From Sipunculus nudus (taxonomy: Eukaryota > Annelida > Sipuncula > Golfingiida > Sipunculidae): a stretch of 64,000 nt of DNA. A program made the translations under genes and the position numbers. The stretch lies in the NCBI GenBank assembly GCA_026874595.1, contig CM049320.1, positions 50,420,714 to 50,484,713 on the forward strand, given 5' to 3'. Below the pieces are notes generated by a model. It was given only the letters and a program-made list of their open reading frames with translations, did not search any database and was not told the DNA's origin. Below, piece by piece: positions 11,191-23,000 of the stretch (position 1 is the stretch's first letter; every line of letters begins with the position of its first letter).

Positions 11191-12786
11191 ACAGTAAATG
11201 TGTGAAATCAGTAAATACACGTATTTTCTAAACCTTTCAGTAAATACACGAATTTGCTATTTCACTCAGGAACCTCACGTATTTACTGAAAGTTCTAGGA
11301 AATACGTGTATTTCCAAAAATTTGAGGGACATTTCCACCAAGATTTACTAAAGGCGGTTTAGTAAATGTATGAAGAAACATTTCTGCACCCCAAAGATTA
11401 ACTGTTGACGTCTATCAAATAGCTTACCAGAGGGGTTTCAGGGAGGTATGAGTAGTCTATAATTAGGTTACTGTAATGCTAACTTCATTATGTCATGGGC
11501 AACAGAGGGGCTTCTAATTTGTGTATAAAATGTATGCATGTTTTAAGACTCGTAAATTCATGTTATGCTGTTGCATTTTATTATTGTTGAATTTTCATGA
11601 TCCTTTACAAATACTTGCAAATTCATGTTAAACTGTTGCATTTTGTTATTGTTGAATTTTTATGATCATTAACAAATATACTCTTTGTGGAACCAGGGAC
11701 CTAGGGCTTTTTATTTCAGAATGAACTTATATTTATACATTCAAATTAAACTAGTGACCCATAGGTTATGGCTGAAATATTACAATATAGACAATTTACA
11801 ATGTTAAATCGAACTTTGTACATTTGATCATATTTTTTTTCTATTTTAGGTATGAAGTCCTCCAGTGTGGTGATGTGGAGAAACTGATTAGAAAACGAAA
11901 AGATCTTACAGATTCCCCATATACTTTGCTACCATAGAGGAAACCTTTGACATAATAAAGCGAGCCTATGTTTGAACTGCACATGGAGGGCGTGATAGAA
12001 TGATGAAGGAAGTGTACAAACAGTCTACAACCGATGGACAAGGATTCATAAAATGTAACAATAATGGCCCAAAGAGTTGTCAGACAAATCGCCGCAAGTG
12101 CTTTAAAGCCAAACTGTTGTGTAATTCTAGATGTCATAGCAGCCGAAATTGTAGTAATAAATGTGAAAATATTCTCAGAGTCAAGGACATTAATGATACT
12201 ATGCGTCTCTCTCACTGTTCTGATAATAATTGCAAAGGCATAATAACATGTTTAATCTATAAGTGGTATAGTGATGATACATAGACAGTAAGGTAAGGAC
12301 AACTAGGGCTTAGTATATTTAATTGATCAGGATGATAAATGCAAATGCATAATAACAGATCTTCCATTTATAGAGGTATATTGATGATACATATACAGTA
12401 AGGTAATGACAACTAGTGCTCAGCATAGTTATATTGACCATGATGCTAACTGAAAATGCATAATAAAAGATGTTCAAATTATTGAGGTATATTGATGATG
12501 ATACATATACAATAAAGTAATGACTTCTTGTGATCAGCTTAGTTATACTGATCATGAAAGTAAGGCCACGATAGTCCAACACTATGTTCAGCATATATTA
12601 ACACTGATAAGAAAACATATTGTGGGGTCCTGGTGGCCGGAATTCTAATGCTTTAAAGCGAATAAATATGCAGTGGATTCATATTGTTGTCATTTTGTCT
12701 GTTCTTTTTATATCAGTAAATACATGAAATTCCTGGTCAAGAATTTTTAAAAATACACGCATTTACTGATTTCACACATTTACTGT

Positions 12787-12833
<47 letters not shown>

Positions 12834-13147
12834 CTGATAGTAAATGAATTAGGATAATTGCCTCCATATAAGCGAAGTATGAGATAGAGTGTATATGCAT
12901 ATTGAACTATTTCTGTTGTTACCTCTAGTTATCCAAGCAAACTTAGGACGATATATTCCGACCCAGTAATACTGATGGCTTGTGTTACACGTAACATTTG
13001 AAATCTGGTGTGGGAGAGCCAGAGTGGAATGAGACCTCTCACAAGACTGGACCGCGTCAAGCCAGTTTCCTCTTGAGATTAACGCATTTTGTTTGTTTGC
13101 ATCATCGCATATCTTGTTTGCGTCCCCAGCATGTCCTTAGCATCAAG

Positions 13148-13186
<39 letters not shown>

Positions 13187-13489
13187 AGCATATATATATA
13201 TATAACTATATGTATAACTATAAATAACTATACATATATAACTATATATGTATAGTTCAAGAGTTTAACCTACATGGGTTTTACAACGTTGTTTGGTAAG
13301 GGCCGTAGGTCCTCACTCTTCTGATACCAATTATGAAGACTTCATAATGGGTTTCCGAAGAGTGAGGACCTACGGCGTTTACGAAGCAACGTTGTAAAAC
13401 CCATGTAGGTTAAACTCTTGAACTATACATATATAACAGCTCCTGTCAGTTGAGCACTTTATCTTTGTTTGGTTTAGCACACACTTGAC

Positions 13490-13550
<61 letters not shown>

Positions 13551-15181
13551 ACGAACATGATTGTTATTGTGCCAATTCAAGGGCAAGCGCGGTTTAAATA
13601 TACCTTATCTGGATGGGAAGTTTTAATAAAAAATTCAAATTAATTAAAAAAAATACCTTGTTTTATACAGATCCACGACATTTGTTTGTCACACTTTGAA
13701 GCATATAATAAATCTGATTCCAACTCTGATTCCTTCTTTCTGAACTGAACACAGTGTCGGTTATCCTGAGTTTCCCCGTATATTATGCTGCTTACAGAGA
13801 GATCTGTGAGGAAATGAATATAACAAAGAGTACATGAAATATAATAATATCAAGTAGTGCACTGACCATACGTTCATTTTTCTTTTCTTTTCCATTTCAT
13901 GTTCCTAAAATTTCTGAATGCAGTTCTCGACTTAATGCTTATCTTATTATTCCCGTGTCAACAATATTGTTCCAAACCATACTTGACAGGATAAGTTATT
14001 GCATGATCATCTTCATTTTGGAATAGTTACATGCTCAAGAGTGCTGTTTGAATATTTCCTACAAATAAATATACTTTTCTGTATGGAATGTATATATTAT
14101 TCAAATAAAAAAAATTATAAAAAATTAATTTTATATTTTTTAACTTCCCATTGAATACACAGGGTTTGAAACTCCTTATCTAACCATTTATAATGCCTAT
14201 AACTCCGAGTTTATCAGCTTACATGTAGGTTCATAATTTTTTAATAATACGCGATTATAATCATTCAAAATCTCACTATTTTATATTTTTTTAACTTCCC
14301 ATTGAATATACATGGTTTGAAACTACTTATCTAACCATTTATAATGCCTTTAACTTCGAGTTTATCTGCTTACATGTAGGTTCATATTTTTTTAATAATA
14401 CGCGATTATAATCAATCAAAATCTCAGTAGGGCCTCTGTGTAATTTAACATCTACGTCAAGGTGTTGGTCAATATATAATATCTTAAATCCCCTTCTGAG
14501 TCAAATAATTATTATAAAATTAAATTATTAATTATATATAAATAATATTTCATATTTTCATTAGTATCTGAAATCAGACTATTACACTAGTCCCTGCGTG
14601 TGACAGAACTTTGAACCTAGACTATGGAATATTCACTAAGAAAGAGTGGAATTGTCACGCAAAGATTCTACGATAAACATTTTATAGTTAGTGTGCAGGG
14701 CACGTCATTACTCCACTCCTGGTTCGTTACAGTTCTCCATAGTTGATTTCTTGCTCTGTATAGGGGGAGCCACGTGCTTTCGGTTTCAAGTAGTCTCATC
14801 CATAAAGTGAGGTACCCGAGATTCGTAGGAAGTTCAGCCTTTAAAAACTGGCAGGTATTAACAGCCTCTTGGTGAGTTCCTAAAATATTGTAAAGTATTA
14901 TAATTATATACTTTATTTAGTTACATGGATTTTACAACTAGTTATTATTTTGATACGAGGCACTCTTCATGGCTCGGACGGTAGCGTAAGGTAAGCTGCA
15001 GAGGTGGAGGAAACCGGAGAACGTGGAGACAGGAAAACCACCGATCTTGGACGGGCAACCACAACTCGTTCTCACAGCCACCCCTTGTATCGAACTCGGA
15101 TCACCAGCGGAGAGTGCCAAGCGTTTTACCTCTCGACTGTCCAGGCCTTATTGTAAGTATTACGCATTGTATGGCTATATT

Positions 15182-15263
<82 letters not shown>

Positions 15264-15718
15264 ATACTTTGACAGTTGGTTAATGGTACACTCACTCGGC
15301 TATTATATTCCTCAACGTTTCGAATTAAAAATACAATAAGTGAACCAAAACAAACTGACCGCATTTATTATATCTCGATCAGGTCGTTTTTTCTAGGTTA
15401 CACTAACAATGAAGTCAGCACATTTTTGGAACTTAAGAGTAACTCAGAGAGCAATGTTGAATATCATGGAGACTACAGCAACAATGTGCTCGTAAGTCAT
15501 TGGATTCTGAAGAAAATTATCTCATTACCAATACCAGTGTGCTCAACCTTTTCTATTCAATCGTATTCAATATACAAAGGCTGAGTACAAATATACCTTA
15601 AAAAACAAAAAATAATTAAATATATTATTTTCGTACCTGTCCGGACGATTGTGTTGTTTGTGTCTATATCAAAAGCCCCAATTGTTGCAAAAGTATACAG
15701 AAGTATTTCAAACTTCAT
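10842..15718 (-). CDS. Dual C-type-lectin-like domain protein, right-hand copy (5 exons, tail exon not found)
   Basis: Exons 15637-15718 (leader, starts MKFEILLYTFATIGAF), 14712-14879 and 13657-13803 (CTLD1), 12923-13135 and 10842-10973 (CTLD2). Lengths 82, 168, 147, 213 and 132 nt are identical to the middle copy, all open with phase 1 junctions. CTLD1 closes with MSWICIK; CTLD2 has YWVGIYRPKFAW and ends RPYLCLK. The last donor (GAAAG/GTAGGT) is good, but no homologue of the hydrophobic tail exon is visible between 8,740 and 10,841. The expected place is occupied by a 194-bp tandem duplication. A replacement exon starting at an AG near 10,233 would add a short non-hydrophobic tail and make a secreted form; this is speculative. 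The introns hold a Ginger-like fossil and a long palindrome. Confidence 0.83.
11555..11690 (+). repeat. 65-bp imperfect tandem duplication
   Basis: AATTCATGTTA...TGTTGCATTTT...TTATTGTTGAATTTT occurs twice, at about 11555 and 11620, inside the Ginger-like element. Confidence 0.7.
11851..12284 (+). pseudogene. KRBA2/Ginger-like integrase remnant lacking the DDE core
   Basis: The reading runs YEVLQCGDVEKLIRKRKDL, then after one frameshift YFATIEETFDIIKRAYV, an in-frame stop, and TAHGGRDRMMKEV. The last two stretches resemble the zinc-binding H-H part before retroviral-type integrase cores. The sequence then jumps to DGQGFIKCNN and a Cys-rich segment (SCQTNRRKCFKAKLLCNSRC). That segment resembles the CXC-like C-terminus of invertebrate KRAB-A-domain-2/Ginger proteins. 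The catalytic DDE region is absent between them. Assignment rests on remembered family features. Confidence 0.65.
12230..12565 (+). repeat. 110-bp tandem repeat, about three copies
   Basis: GCATAATAA recurs at 12238, 12347 and 12458 within units that also share GATGATACATA and AGTAATGAC-type motifs. Lies inside the Ginger-like element. Confidence 0.7.
12923..13135 (-). CDS. Right-hand lectin, exon 4 (first half of CTLD2)
   Basis: 213 nt. NWLDAVQSCERSHSTLALP and YWVGIYRPKF. Donor GTAACA is the same as in the middle copy; the acceptor ends CTAAG. Confidence 0.9.
13145..13242. repeat. (TA)n-rich tract
   Basis: TA dinucleotides with CATA/ACTATA variants directly beside the palindrome. Confidence 0.85.
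13243..13434. mobile_element. Long palindromic MITE-like element
   Basis: Two arms of about 88 nt are near-perfect inverted copies with a loop of only a few bases near 13,340. The left arm has TATAGTTCAAGAGTTTAACC and the right arm its complement; mismatches cluster near the centre. TA at both ends suggests a Tc1/mariner-type target site. It lies in the intron between CTLD1 and CTLD2 of the right-hand lectin. Confidence 0.8.
13493..13547. repeat. (TA)n microsatellite
   Basis: Uninterrupted TA run just right of the palindrome. Confidence 0.9.
13657..13803 (-). CDS. Right-hand lectin, exon 3 (second half of CTLD1)
   Basis: 147 nt. Cysteines at HCVQF, SKCDK and WICIK. 37 of 48 residues match the middle copy. 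Confidence 0.9.
14135..14430. repeat. Two-copy tandem duplication, about 145 bp
   Basis: TTTTATATTTTT-TAACTTCCCATTGAATA recurs near 14,131 and 14,280, and AATAATACGCGATTATAATC recurs near 14,243 and 14,394. Intronic, non-coding. Confidence 0.75.
14712..14879 (-). CDS. Right-hand lectin, exon 2 (first half of CTLD1)
   Basis: 168 nt. EAVNTCQFLKAELPTNL followed by STWLPLYRARNQLWRTV; donor GTAATG, weaker than in the middle copy. Confidence 0.86.
14937..15155 (-). repeat. tRNA-derived SINE
   Basis: On the minus strand a tRNA-like head carries an A-box-like AGTCGAGAGGTAAAACG and a B box GAGTTCGATAC. It is followed by a body with TTCTCCGGTTTCCTCCACC, a motif common in invertebrate SINEs. Intronic in the right-hand lectin gene. 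Confidence 0.65.
15190..15258. repeat. (AT)n microsatellite
   Basis: Long AT run. The flanking Ile-Tyr open frames are artefacts. Confidence 0.95.
15637..15718 (-). CDS. Right-hand lectin, exon 1 (signal peptide)
   Basis: 82 nt; ATG at 15718; donor GTACGA after phase 1. Leader EILLYTFATIGAF. Confidence 0.78.
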
Positions 15719-15796
15719 TTTCTATGACCAGTTCTCCAAAATGAAGAAAGGGCTCTTGCTCAGTGAGAAATGTATTGGAACCGGCAGTTCCGAACA

Positions 15797-15806
15797 GGAA
15801 GTGAGA
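15797..15806 (+). promoter_or_regulatory. Conserved GGAAGTGA motif upstream of right-hand lectin
   Basis: GGAAGTGAGA, 79 bp upstream of the start codon. Next to it, around 15,813-15,833, lies an inverted repeat AATAATGTT/ACATTATT. Confidence 0.3.
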
Positions 15807-15899
15807 ACCGTTGAATAATGTTGGGACATTATTTACACGAGTATTACTTTTCCTGCTTATTAATCTCCCATAATGAATAAAGAGTTTAAGATTGTGTGG

Positions 15900-17150
15900 C
15901 GGTACAAAAAAAAAATGAAAATTAGGTTAGAGTGAAGTGCATGAATAAAGTGAGGAAACGTATATGGTTAACTAATTTTCCAATTATTACCTAATTTTGA
16001 TACAGTTGCTCACTCAGTGCCAGTCATTATCGTATAAACATAAAGCAGAGGCTCGTAGGCTAATCAACATTCAGGCTAAATATATCAAAATGATGTTGTA
16101 AACACAATTTTAGAGTTAACGATGTAAATATGATAAAATTCCTCGTTTTATCTGCATCCTGCATTTTTAATTGTCATAATATATTTGCTTAATGTCATAA
16201 CTAAACATAATTCAACATAGCGCAAAGCGGGCTCAACTAATAGTATTTTAATAGTACTCACCAAACTGTTATCATTATGTCATTGCGTCGTGTAAAACAT
16301 TTTTCATTTATATTCCGTCTGATAACATGATTTTACATTGTTAAGCCAATGCATCTTTAAGTAAAGTTCAAAATTGCACATCCGACTAGTCTGGTATTGT
16401 AATTAATTACCGTAGTCAAATTGTATCTGTTAACATGAGTTATTTATACCCAGCGTAATATCGCAGTTTAATTTGACTAAGTATATAAACAAAATATGTT
16501 GGCTAATTATATAAAACAGAGTTAATGACATTCTACAAATGCTTTTTTACTGAGCCTACATTTTTTATGTTGAACAACATACTCAACGATTACCATCGCA
16601 ACTATATGGTGATCCGGATCATTAAAAAAATAAATCCATTCTTCCTTGTAGGCCTACCATTGCTGACTAGCATCATATTCTAAAAAATTTGCTAACAGGC
16701 GAACAACAGACCAAAAAAATCAGAAAATAAACCAACGCGTGCAAAAACTTACCTCCTTGGCGGAGATAATTAGCTGTATCTGTACTTTGTGAATGAGATT
16801 TTAGCTCGGTAACACTGGACCATTAGTCAACAGTACACAACACTGCTTGAAGGTAAAGGTGGCGGTTTCTAAGTCTGATATTAGCAACGATGTCAGTCTC
16901 ATCCGACTTACTTACTTTATATGACATATACTTTGCCTTCCTGGCCTGTTCATTCTTGTAGCTTTTCTCAGCACCCTTGGGAGCATACAACTCATGCATC
17001 TAATACATTGTGACCGCAAGGTTGTGGGTTCGTTTCACTATCCGACCGCCGTCTGCGCTTAAACTCGTAGGCAAAGTCTTTACCACAAGGGCACGCTCTC
17101 CCGACTGAATGTTGAATTTCTATTTTATGTTCTGTTTATATATATATATA
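15900..17150. other. Upstream flank of the lectin cluster
   Basis: Up to about 16,400 it is homologous to the upstream regions of the other two lectin copies. Beyond that it is AT-rich. A weak B-box-like GTGGGTTCG near 17,020 may mark an old SINE. No exon found. Confidence 0.5.
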
Positions 17151-18330
17151 CTAGCTGACAGACCCGGTATACCGGGCTTATTACCGGGGTTGGGGAGATT
17201 TATAAACTGAGATGTGAAATGTATGCTCATTTTTTTATTCTAAAAGTTAACAAAAAAAATAGGTTTTCAGTGGGAAACTGTCTCCATAAGATATGTATAA
17301 ACATTTTGGCACGACTTCAGAATAACTCACGAACCTCTATGAGGCACAACAGTTCTATGAACAAAAAACGTTTCTATGTCCAGCTGCCTGTATCTTAATT
17401 TTGCCACTTATTTTTATCTGCCTCTTACTTTTAAATTACATGAATCCTAAACATCATACCGCCCGTCCGTATAAACTCATACCCTGGTGGAGACAATTCG
17501 TGAGAGATCCTGCAGTCGCTCCAATATTTTTAACATTTATTTTGTTGGGCTCTCCTCGTGGCATGAAATTTATACCCCGGTATATTTATCTTGAAAACCT
17601 GGACAGTGATGGTGTTTACATTGCAAACCGGAATGAGACGCGGGGGCATTCAGGTTTTCAATGATATTTGACTGGATTCTATCATTGGACGTATATAAAG
17701 ATTAGGTTGATGTGAGGAACACATGAAATATTTATTAAATGTACGTTGCAAGGAAACTGTTCCTGAAGAAAGAAACAGAAATATGCATACCTCGTAAGCA
17801 GCAGAAGCGGACCCAACGGGACTGCATGCAGAGGGCCCGTATTCATTTTCAACCGCCGCAAACTTTTTTTTTATCGTATCAGACAAATTTTGAGGCCTGA
17901 AACCCCCGACACCACCCCAGCCCTGTTCCTGAAATTGGGACCTTGAATTAGGTTTTGTCATTAATCCTCCTGGGTTGAACTCTCCATTTCATAAAGCGAG
18001 AAACATGTGTTTTACCCTTTTACTGACCACGCACGTGGGTCAAATCCCTCACTGAAAGCAAGCGTTATTCATATGAACAATAGTCCTTAGTGTTAGAGGT
18101 TAGGTGACCACGATGCACGCATTCCGGTGATTGCCGAAGGCAGTTCGGCTGTGCTCGGTAGAAAAACGGAAAAATCACTCAAAATTATATGTTTATTAAA
18201 AATTATTTATTTTCATATCGCCTATGTCACTGCGGGTATAATAACCTTTAAAATGATGTATGGCAAAATATTGTACACAATGCGGTTTTAGAGAACACTG
18301 CGAACAAACGTGAACTCAATTCCTTTTATA
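17151..18330 (+). mobile_element. Interspersed element E1 (about 1.2 kb)
   Basis: Begins CTAGCTGACAGACCCGGTAT and contains the palindrome CCCGGTATACCGGG. Alignable along most of its length to the inverted copy at about 45,412-46,398. Frames are open only over short stretches and are not conserved between copies, so it is judged non-coding. Class unknown. Confidence 0.7.
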
Positions 18331-18335
18331 AGTAT

Positions 18336-18381
<46 letters not shown>
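18331..18381. repeat. (AT)n(GT)n microsatellite
   Basis: AT run followed by GT run directly after E1. Confidence 0.9.
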
Positions 18382-18384
<3 letters not shown>

Positions 18385-19320
18385 GCATTTCATATGAGCC
18401 AAATTATCATTAAGGAGTGTATAGAAATATATTTATCATGTGTAGATGCTTCAAGCGAATGTGACCTTTCAATGACAGAGCCTTATCTGCGTGCCATGGG
18501 GTTATATAAAAACGTTATTGCCATTTGTGCTGGATTAGCAGAATATCTGTAATTTATCCTGATGCCTGTTGAATAAGACACCCAGGAGCACAAAGTTGTA
18601 TATTAACAAAAAGAGTGAAATATTGAACTTTGCAACAAGATCAATTAATTAGTATAAATTAACATTTCATTTATGAGTGACAGGCAAAGTGAACTAATAG
18701 CAGTCTGAGACGTTGAATAAAAAGATATTTGGGGGACATCTATATAGGGAAGGTGACTTTGTAGACAACAGAGTGTTGAGACGAGAGGTGAGCCGACTCC
18801 CATGCAACCAGCCGGCATGGGGCTCCCAAACTGGTCTGGGGGAAGATCCCATTTGCTGGTTGGTGATACTCGGGGGTCAACAAACTGATTGTAAATTTAT
18901 GGAACTGCCATGGTGAAGCCATGTTTATTCAACCTTAAATTTAAAATATTTATTAATTTATCCATTCGTCAGTGTTCTGTGTGCAAGTAACCAGAGAGCC
19001 TGAGAGGATTTACAAAAAGTCCAGCGCCCTTAACCATTGCATCACCACGCTCCAAGTGATTTAAGAATAAAAGACCATGCTATTAATGTCATGTGAAGGG
19101 CCAATCCATTTCACGATACCGACATCGGAAGTCCAATTAACTATTTCTTCTATTTAAATAAAATCTGGAAGGCATGATATATGATGTATATGTACTCTAA
19201 TCACTGCTGTGGAGAGCTGTGTCTTCGTAAGATACCAAACCTCAATACTGACTAAAATATGGATGTCAAAGATTAGAAGTGGGATCTAAAATTTAAACCT
19301 AAAAAGTCCCGTGGGACTCG
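18382..19320. other. Intergenic DNA
   Basis: No exon or recognisable repeat. A slightly GC-richer patch (18,770-18,900) has short open frames on both strands without recognisable content. Confidence 0.45.
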
Positions 19321-19324
19321 GAAA

Positions 19325-20052
19325 GTTATTGTATAAATGAGTGAACTAGAAGCTCACGTGTAAAAAAAGATGAAGCTGTCAGTCACGATAATAATTAGCA
19401 AGGGTATTTAGTGGACTTAAATATGTACTTAAATGTGTTTTGTATAATTCGAAGTTAATTATGAAAAAGAAAATAAAGAAAGAACAGGTGGCACCGCCAG
19501 TCTTCAGGATTTGATGAAACGATTCATGATCAACTAGCACACCGAAATTCAGGGTACTTAACTTACCACATCTCAGAAACTGAAATCTTAGCGGTCATTT
19601 GAAAGACTTAGAAAGTTAAGATACTTGCAGGAAAATAGAAAAAAAAGTACAAGTGTAGCCGCCAATCTTCAGGAGCTGATAAAACGTGTCATGCTTAATA
19701 AATATACAATGATTCAGACACTGGATGAAAGCACAGCTGAGAAACTGATAAAACCCTCATTTGACGGTCTCCAAAACTGAGTAAAATGAGCGTGCAGATT
19801 TGAAAAAAATTACAGCTGGTGCAGCCAGAAGTTATGCAACTGTCCATGATTAATTGGCAAAGCAAGAATCAGGGCAATCCAGGTTTTAATTATTGAGATA
19901 ACGGAGATTTTTATCATTTTTTATTATTCTGTAAAGCACAAAATACCCCAGACCTTGGATAATATTGGTCACAGTGACTTTATTTAAATATCCAAAGAAA
20001 TTGTTTGCATAATGTCTATAGCGCAGATGACCTACAGTCAGCGGAGGTAAAC
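19325..20052 (+). mobile_element. Decayed pearl-like element
   Basis: Degenerate tandem units begin near 19,486, 19,651 and 19,814 (GGTGGCACCGCCAGTCTTCA-like). A worn right end, GACCTACAGTCAGCGGAGGT, lies near 20,030-20,050. The left terminus is not clearly preserved. Confidence 0.5.
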
Positions 20053-23000
20053 ACTTTGCCAAAATAAGTCAAACCTGGTATACCCGATTCCGCCAACAAA
20101 TTTAAAGTACAAATGGATCTGAAAAATACACCTTTTACATTTTTATTTTAGAATTTATACATTAAAGAAATATTTAAAAAAAGGACGTCCGTAGCATAGT
20201 TGTGATCCTACCTTGGGCTGTCAGTAAGCCAGCAAATTACGTTTGAGGGTTTGGGGGGTGGGTCTATGTTTCAAGTAAAATGAATAGGACAATTCAGAAT
20301 ATTTTTCTCAATGGTATGAACAACATTAAGTTAACCTGTGTAGTGAAACAAAGGTTTTATTAGAAAAAAAGCAAACAAGTATACTTTGTTCCGTCTAATA
20401 TATACATGTTGGAAAAGTCAACCATATACATGAAACATATACATCAACCATGCACATTGTATAGAAAAAAAATAGCACGAACACTCGTTCAGGTCTTTTT
20501 CAGCACGGCATCAGGATTTTGGAAACAAATATACGTGCGTGTGTAAATTACATAATATGTAGTACATACAAATAATTTCCCCATGCCTTCAGTGTTACAT
20601 GGGTATGTATGGGAAAATAAGTTCCCTCATAAAAGTGCGGCTTATATACTTTCATAAAAAATGCATTACTTTTTTTTGTTCTCAGACTTTTCTATGTAAC
20701 CGAATATTTATGAATGTTAGTGCTGTGTACAGCAGATAATGAAGATCTTGAATGAAATATTGAATGAATACAAAAAAAAAAAAAAAAAAAATGCGTTCTT
20801 ATACATACTAATCTTTAAATTTGATAAAACGAAGTCCAGTATAAATGTTATCAACTCCAGAAGCTAATGTCCCTTAATCATCTGCAATTCACAATATGCT
20901 AAACTGTACAATTGTTGATTTAAATATCTAAAATAAGATGGATCGTTTAAAAAAGTCGTTTTCATAAGCTTTGATAACAATGATAGGATTTCAGGAGAGG
21001 GAATTTAAAACAACTTTAGGTAAGGTTCATTTCGTAATTAATGAATTCATTTACCGTTTAAACAGGTTTCTTACAGAGAACTAATACATAAAACATTGAA
21101 GATTTTAAAACGGAAGCTCTGATACCAAGCGGACATATAATGTATGTATAATTGTGTCATCGAAACCGGTTTGAATTTCAAAGTTTTATGAACGTTACCA
21201 TAGGTAACAGAGCCTACATACTTTATAAATACAGTCATCGAATTTTTTTTTTTTAATCAGGTACCTGCGTCAATATGTATAACAGGATTTTCAGTTGACA
21301 GGATTGAATAGAGTAAAAACACTAATGAATATAAACTGCCATGTCCTACATTGCAAAAATATTCCACGTTTTCCCGTACACTCCTCTATGATCTAGGCTT
21401 ACATAGCAGTCGGGCTTTGGGAAAAGGTTTGTATATCATGCATAATAAATGTTTTTCAAACTTCTAATGCAAAATCATTCTACCATTCTAAGATGCAAAT
21501 AGAGTAATATACAGATAAATAAAACTAACGGGCCTGGTAATAAGATGAAAAGCTCTGGTTATAAAATGAAGGGCTCTGGTTATAAGATACATGGTTAACT
21601 GGACAAAACATTATTGTCATGAACTGTTCGAATGGGTGTTATTTCCCACTCTAAGGAATCGCAAGGAAATCATGAACTTTCAAATATTACAGAACATCTC
21701 ATCTTAACGTGCCGTATGTGAAGTTCATTCATTAAAACATATAAAAAGGTACACAAGTCAAATGCCTTAATGTACACTAATACCAATTCTATCGAGGATT
21801 ATTTTCCTCCAAAGCAGCTTATGTCTTATTTATCCTGTCGAGGTTTATTTTCCTCTAACGCAGTTTATGTCTTATTTAGCAACTAAATGTAAGCGAGTTA
21901 TAAATATCATATTTATAAACACGCCTTTCTAAGGACTGACGTGGTATCCGTAAGAAGTCCACAATGAGTAGTGCCTTGGGAATGAATGCAATACAGTTAT
22001 ACATAAAGTACCAACGGGAAAAAGTTTTCTTCATTGCAACAGAGAGGATGCTTCTACTGTTCAGGTGTTTTTGGCGTGCCAACCTTTGAATGTTCCACTT
22101 GTATAGTTTCCAGGAGACCAAGATATTTTAGCTGACGCAAGGAATTATAAAAGGTTTTAGATTTATGCTCCCAAGCGGATAAGAGCCTTTGTTAGTTGAC
22201 ATTTTCTCTCCGTGTGTTACGATTGCCCCGTGCTTATTTTTTGCAGATTTTGCTAATGATAATTTCTTGAACATTGATGTTGTTGTGGTTAACTATTTAA
22301 AATAAAAAGTCTTGCAAGGAGCACTAACTGTTGACTTTAATATCATTTTTTCATCACCTCATCCAACATTCCTTCTAGAAAATCTTGGAAAGTTCTGTGG
22401 TCCTGCCATTTAGGACTTCTGTACCTTAACAAAGGTAAGGATATTTGTAAGGATCTTTGGTCTTGTGTAAATCTTATTTTCTTACAATTCTGTTTCAACA
22501 TTAAAGATCCACAGATTACGGAATCTAATTTACATTGTCCAATCATTCAGAAGCATTCAGTATCTTGATCTTGACTTTGACTTGCAAAAGACTGATAGAC
22601 TTAACCATTAACTGTTATACTTCAAAACTGTGTAACCTTAACATAAATATTAAACTGACCGACAGACCACAATACTTTCTTTTTTAATACTACAAGGTAA
22701 TGCTAAATTTAAAAGGGTTGTTTCAGGTATTTGTAATATCGTTAATATTGTTGTGTTATTCTACAGAAAATTCGAAGGACTGCACTAAGACAGCCGTCTC
22801 TGGTGTTCTCAACCCCGTTTCTGAACTATATTCCTACTGAGACGGGAGATACAACACTTGTTCCTGGTGTAGTTAAAGCCGAACGATGTGAATTTCACTC
22901 GGGCAAAACATAATACTGGGACGATACGAGTCCCTGCTTTTTTCTCTGATATCATTTAACATGCGATGAAGGTTGTAATTTGATACTCAACCACATGGTG

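Larger units (their letters stand above)
11187..12790 (+). mobile_element. Internally deleted Ginger-type DNA transposon
   Basis: Inverted termini: TGTTACAGTAAATGTGTGAA at 11187 and its complement ending at 12790, with similarity extending inward past 40 bp. The TGTTA start fits the TGTNR termini recalled for Ginger elements. Flanking TATA/TATA could be a 4-bp target duplication, but it lies in (TA)n and is ambiguous. Inside is the broken transposase-like frame at 11851-12284 and a three-copy 110-bp repeat. The 1.6-kb length and missing catalytic core mark it as non-autonomous. Lies in the intron between CTLD2 exons of the right-hand lectin. Confidence 0.72.

Noticed and set aside
17401-17961. 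Overlapping ORFs on both strands in element E1
   Set aside because: Not conserved as frames in the inverted copy E2.
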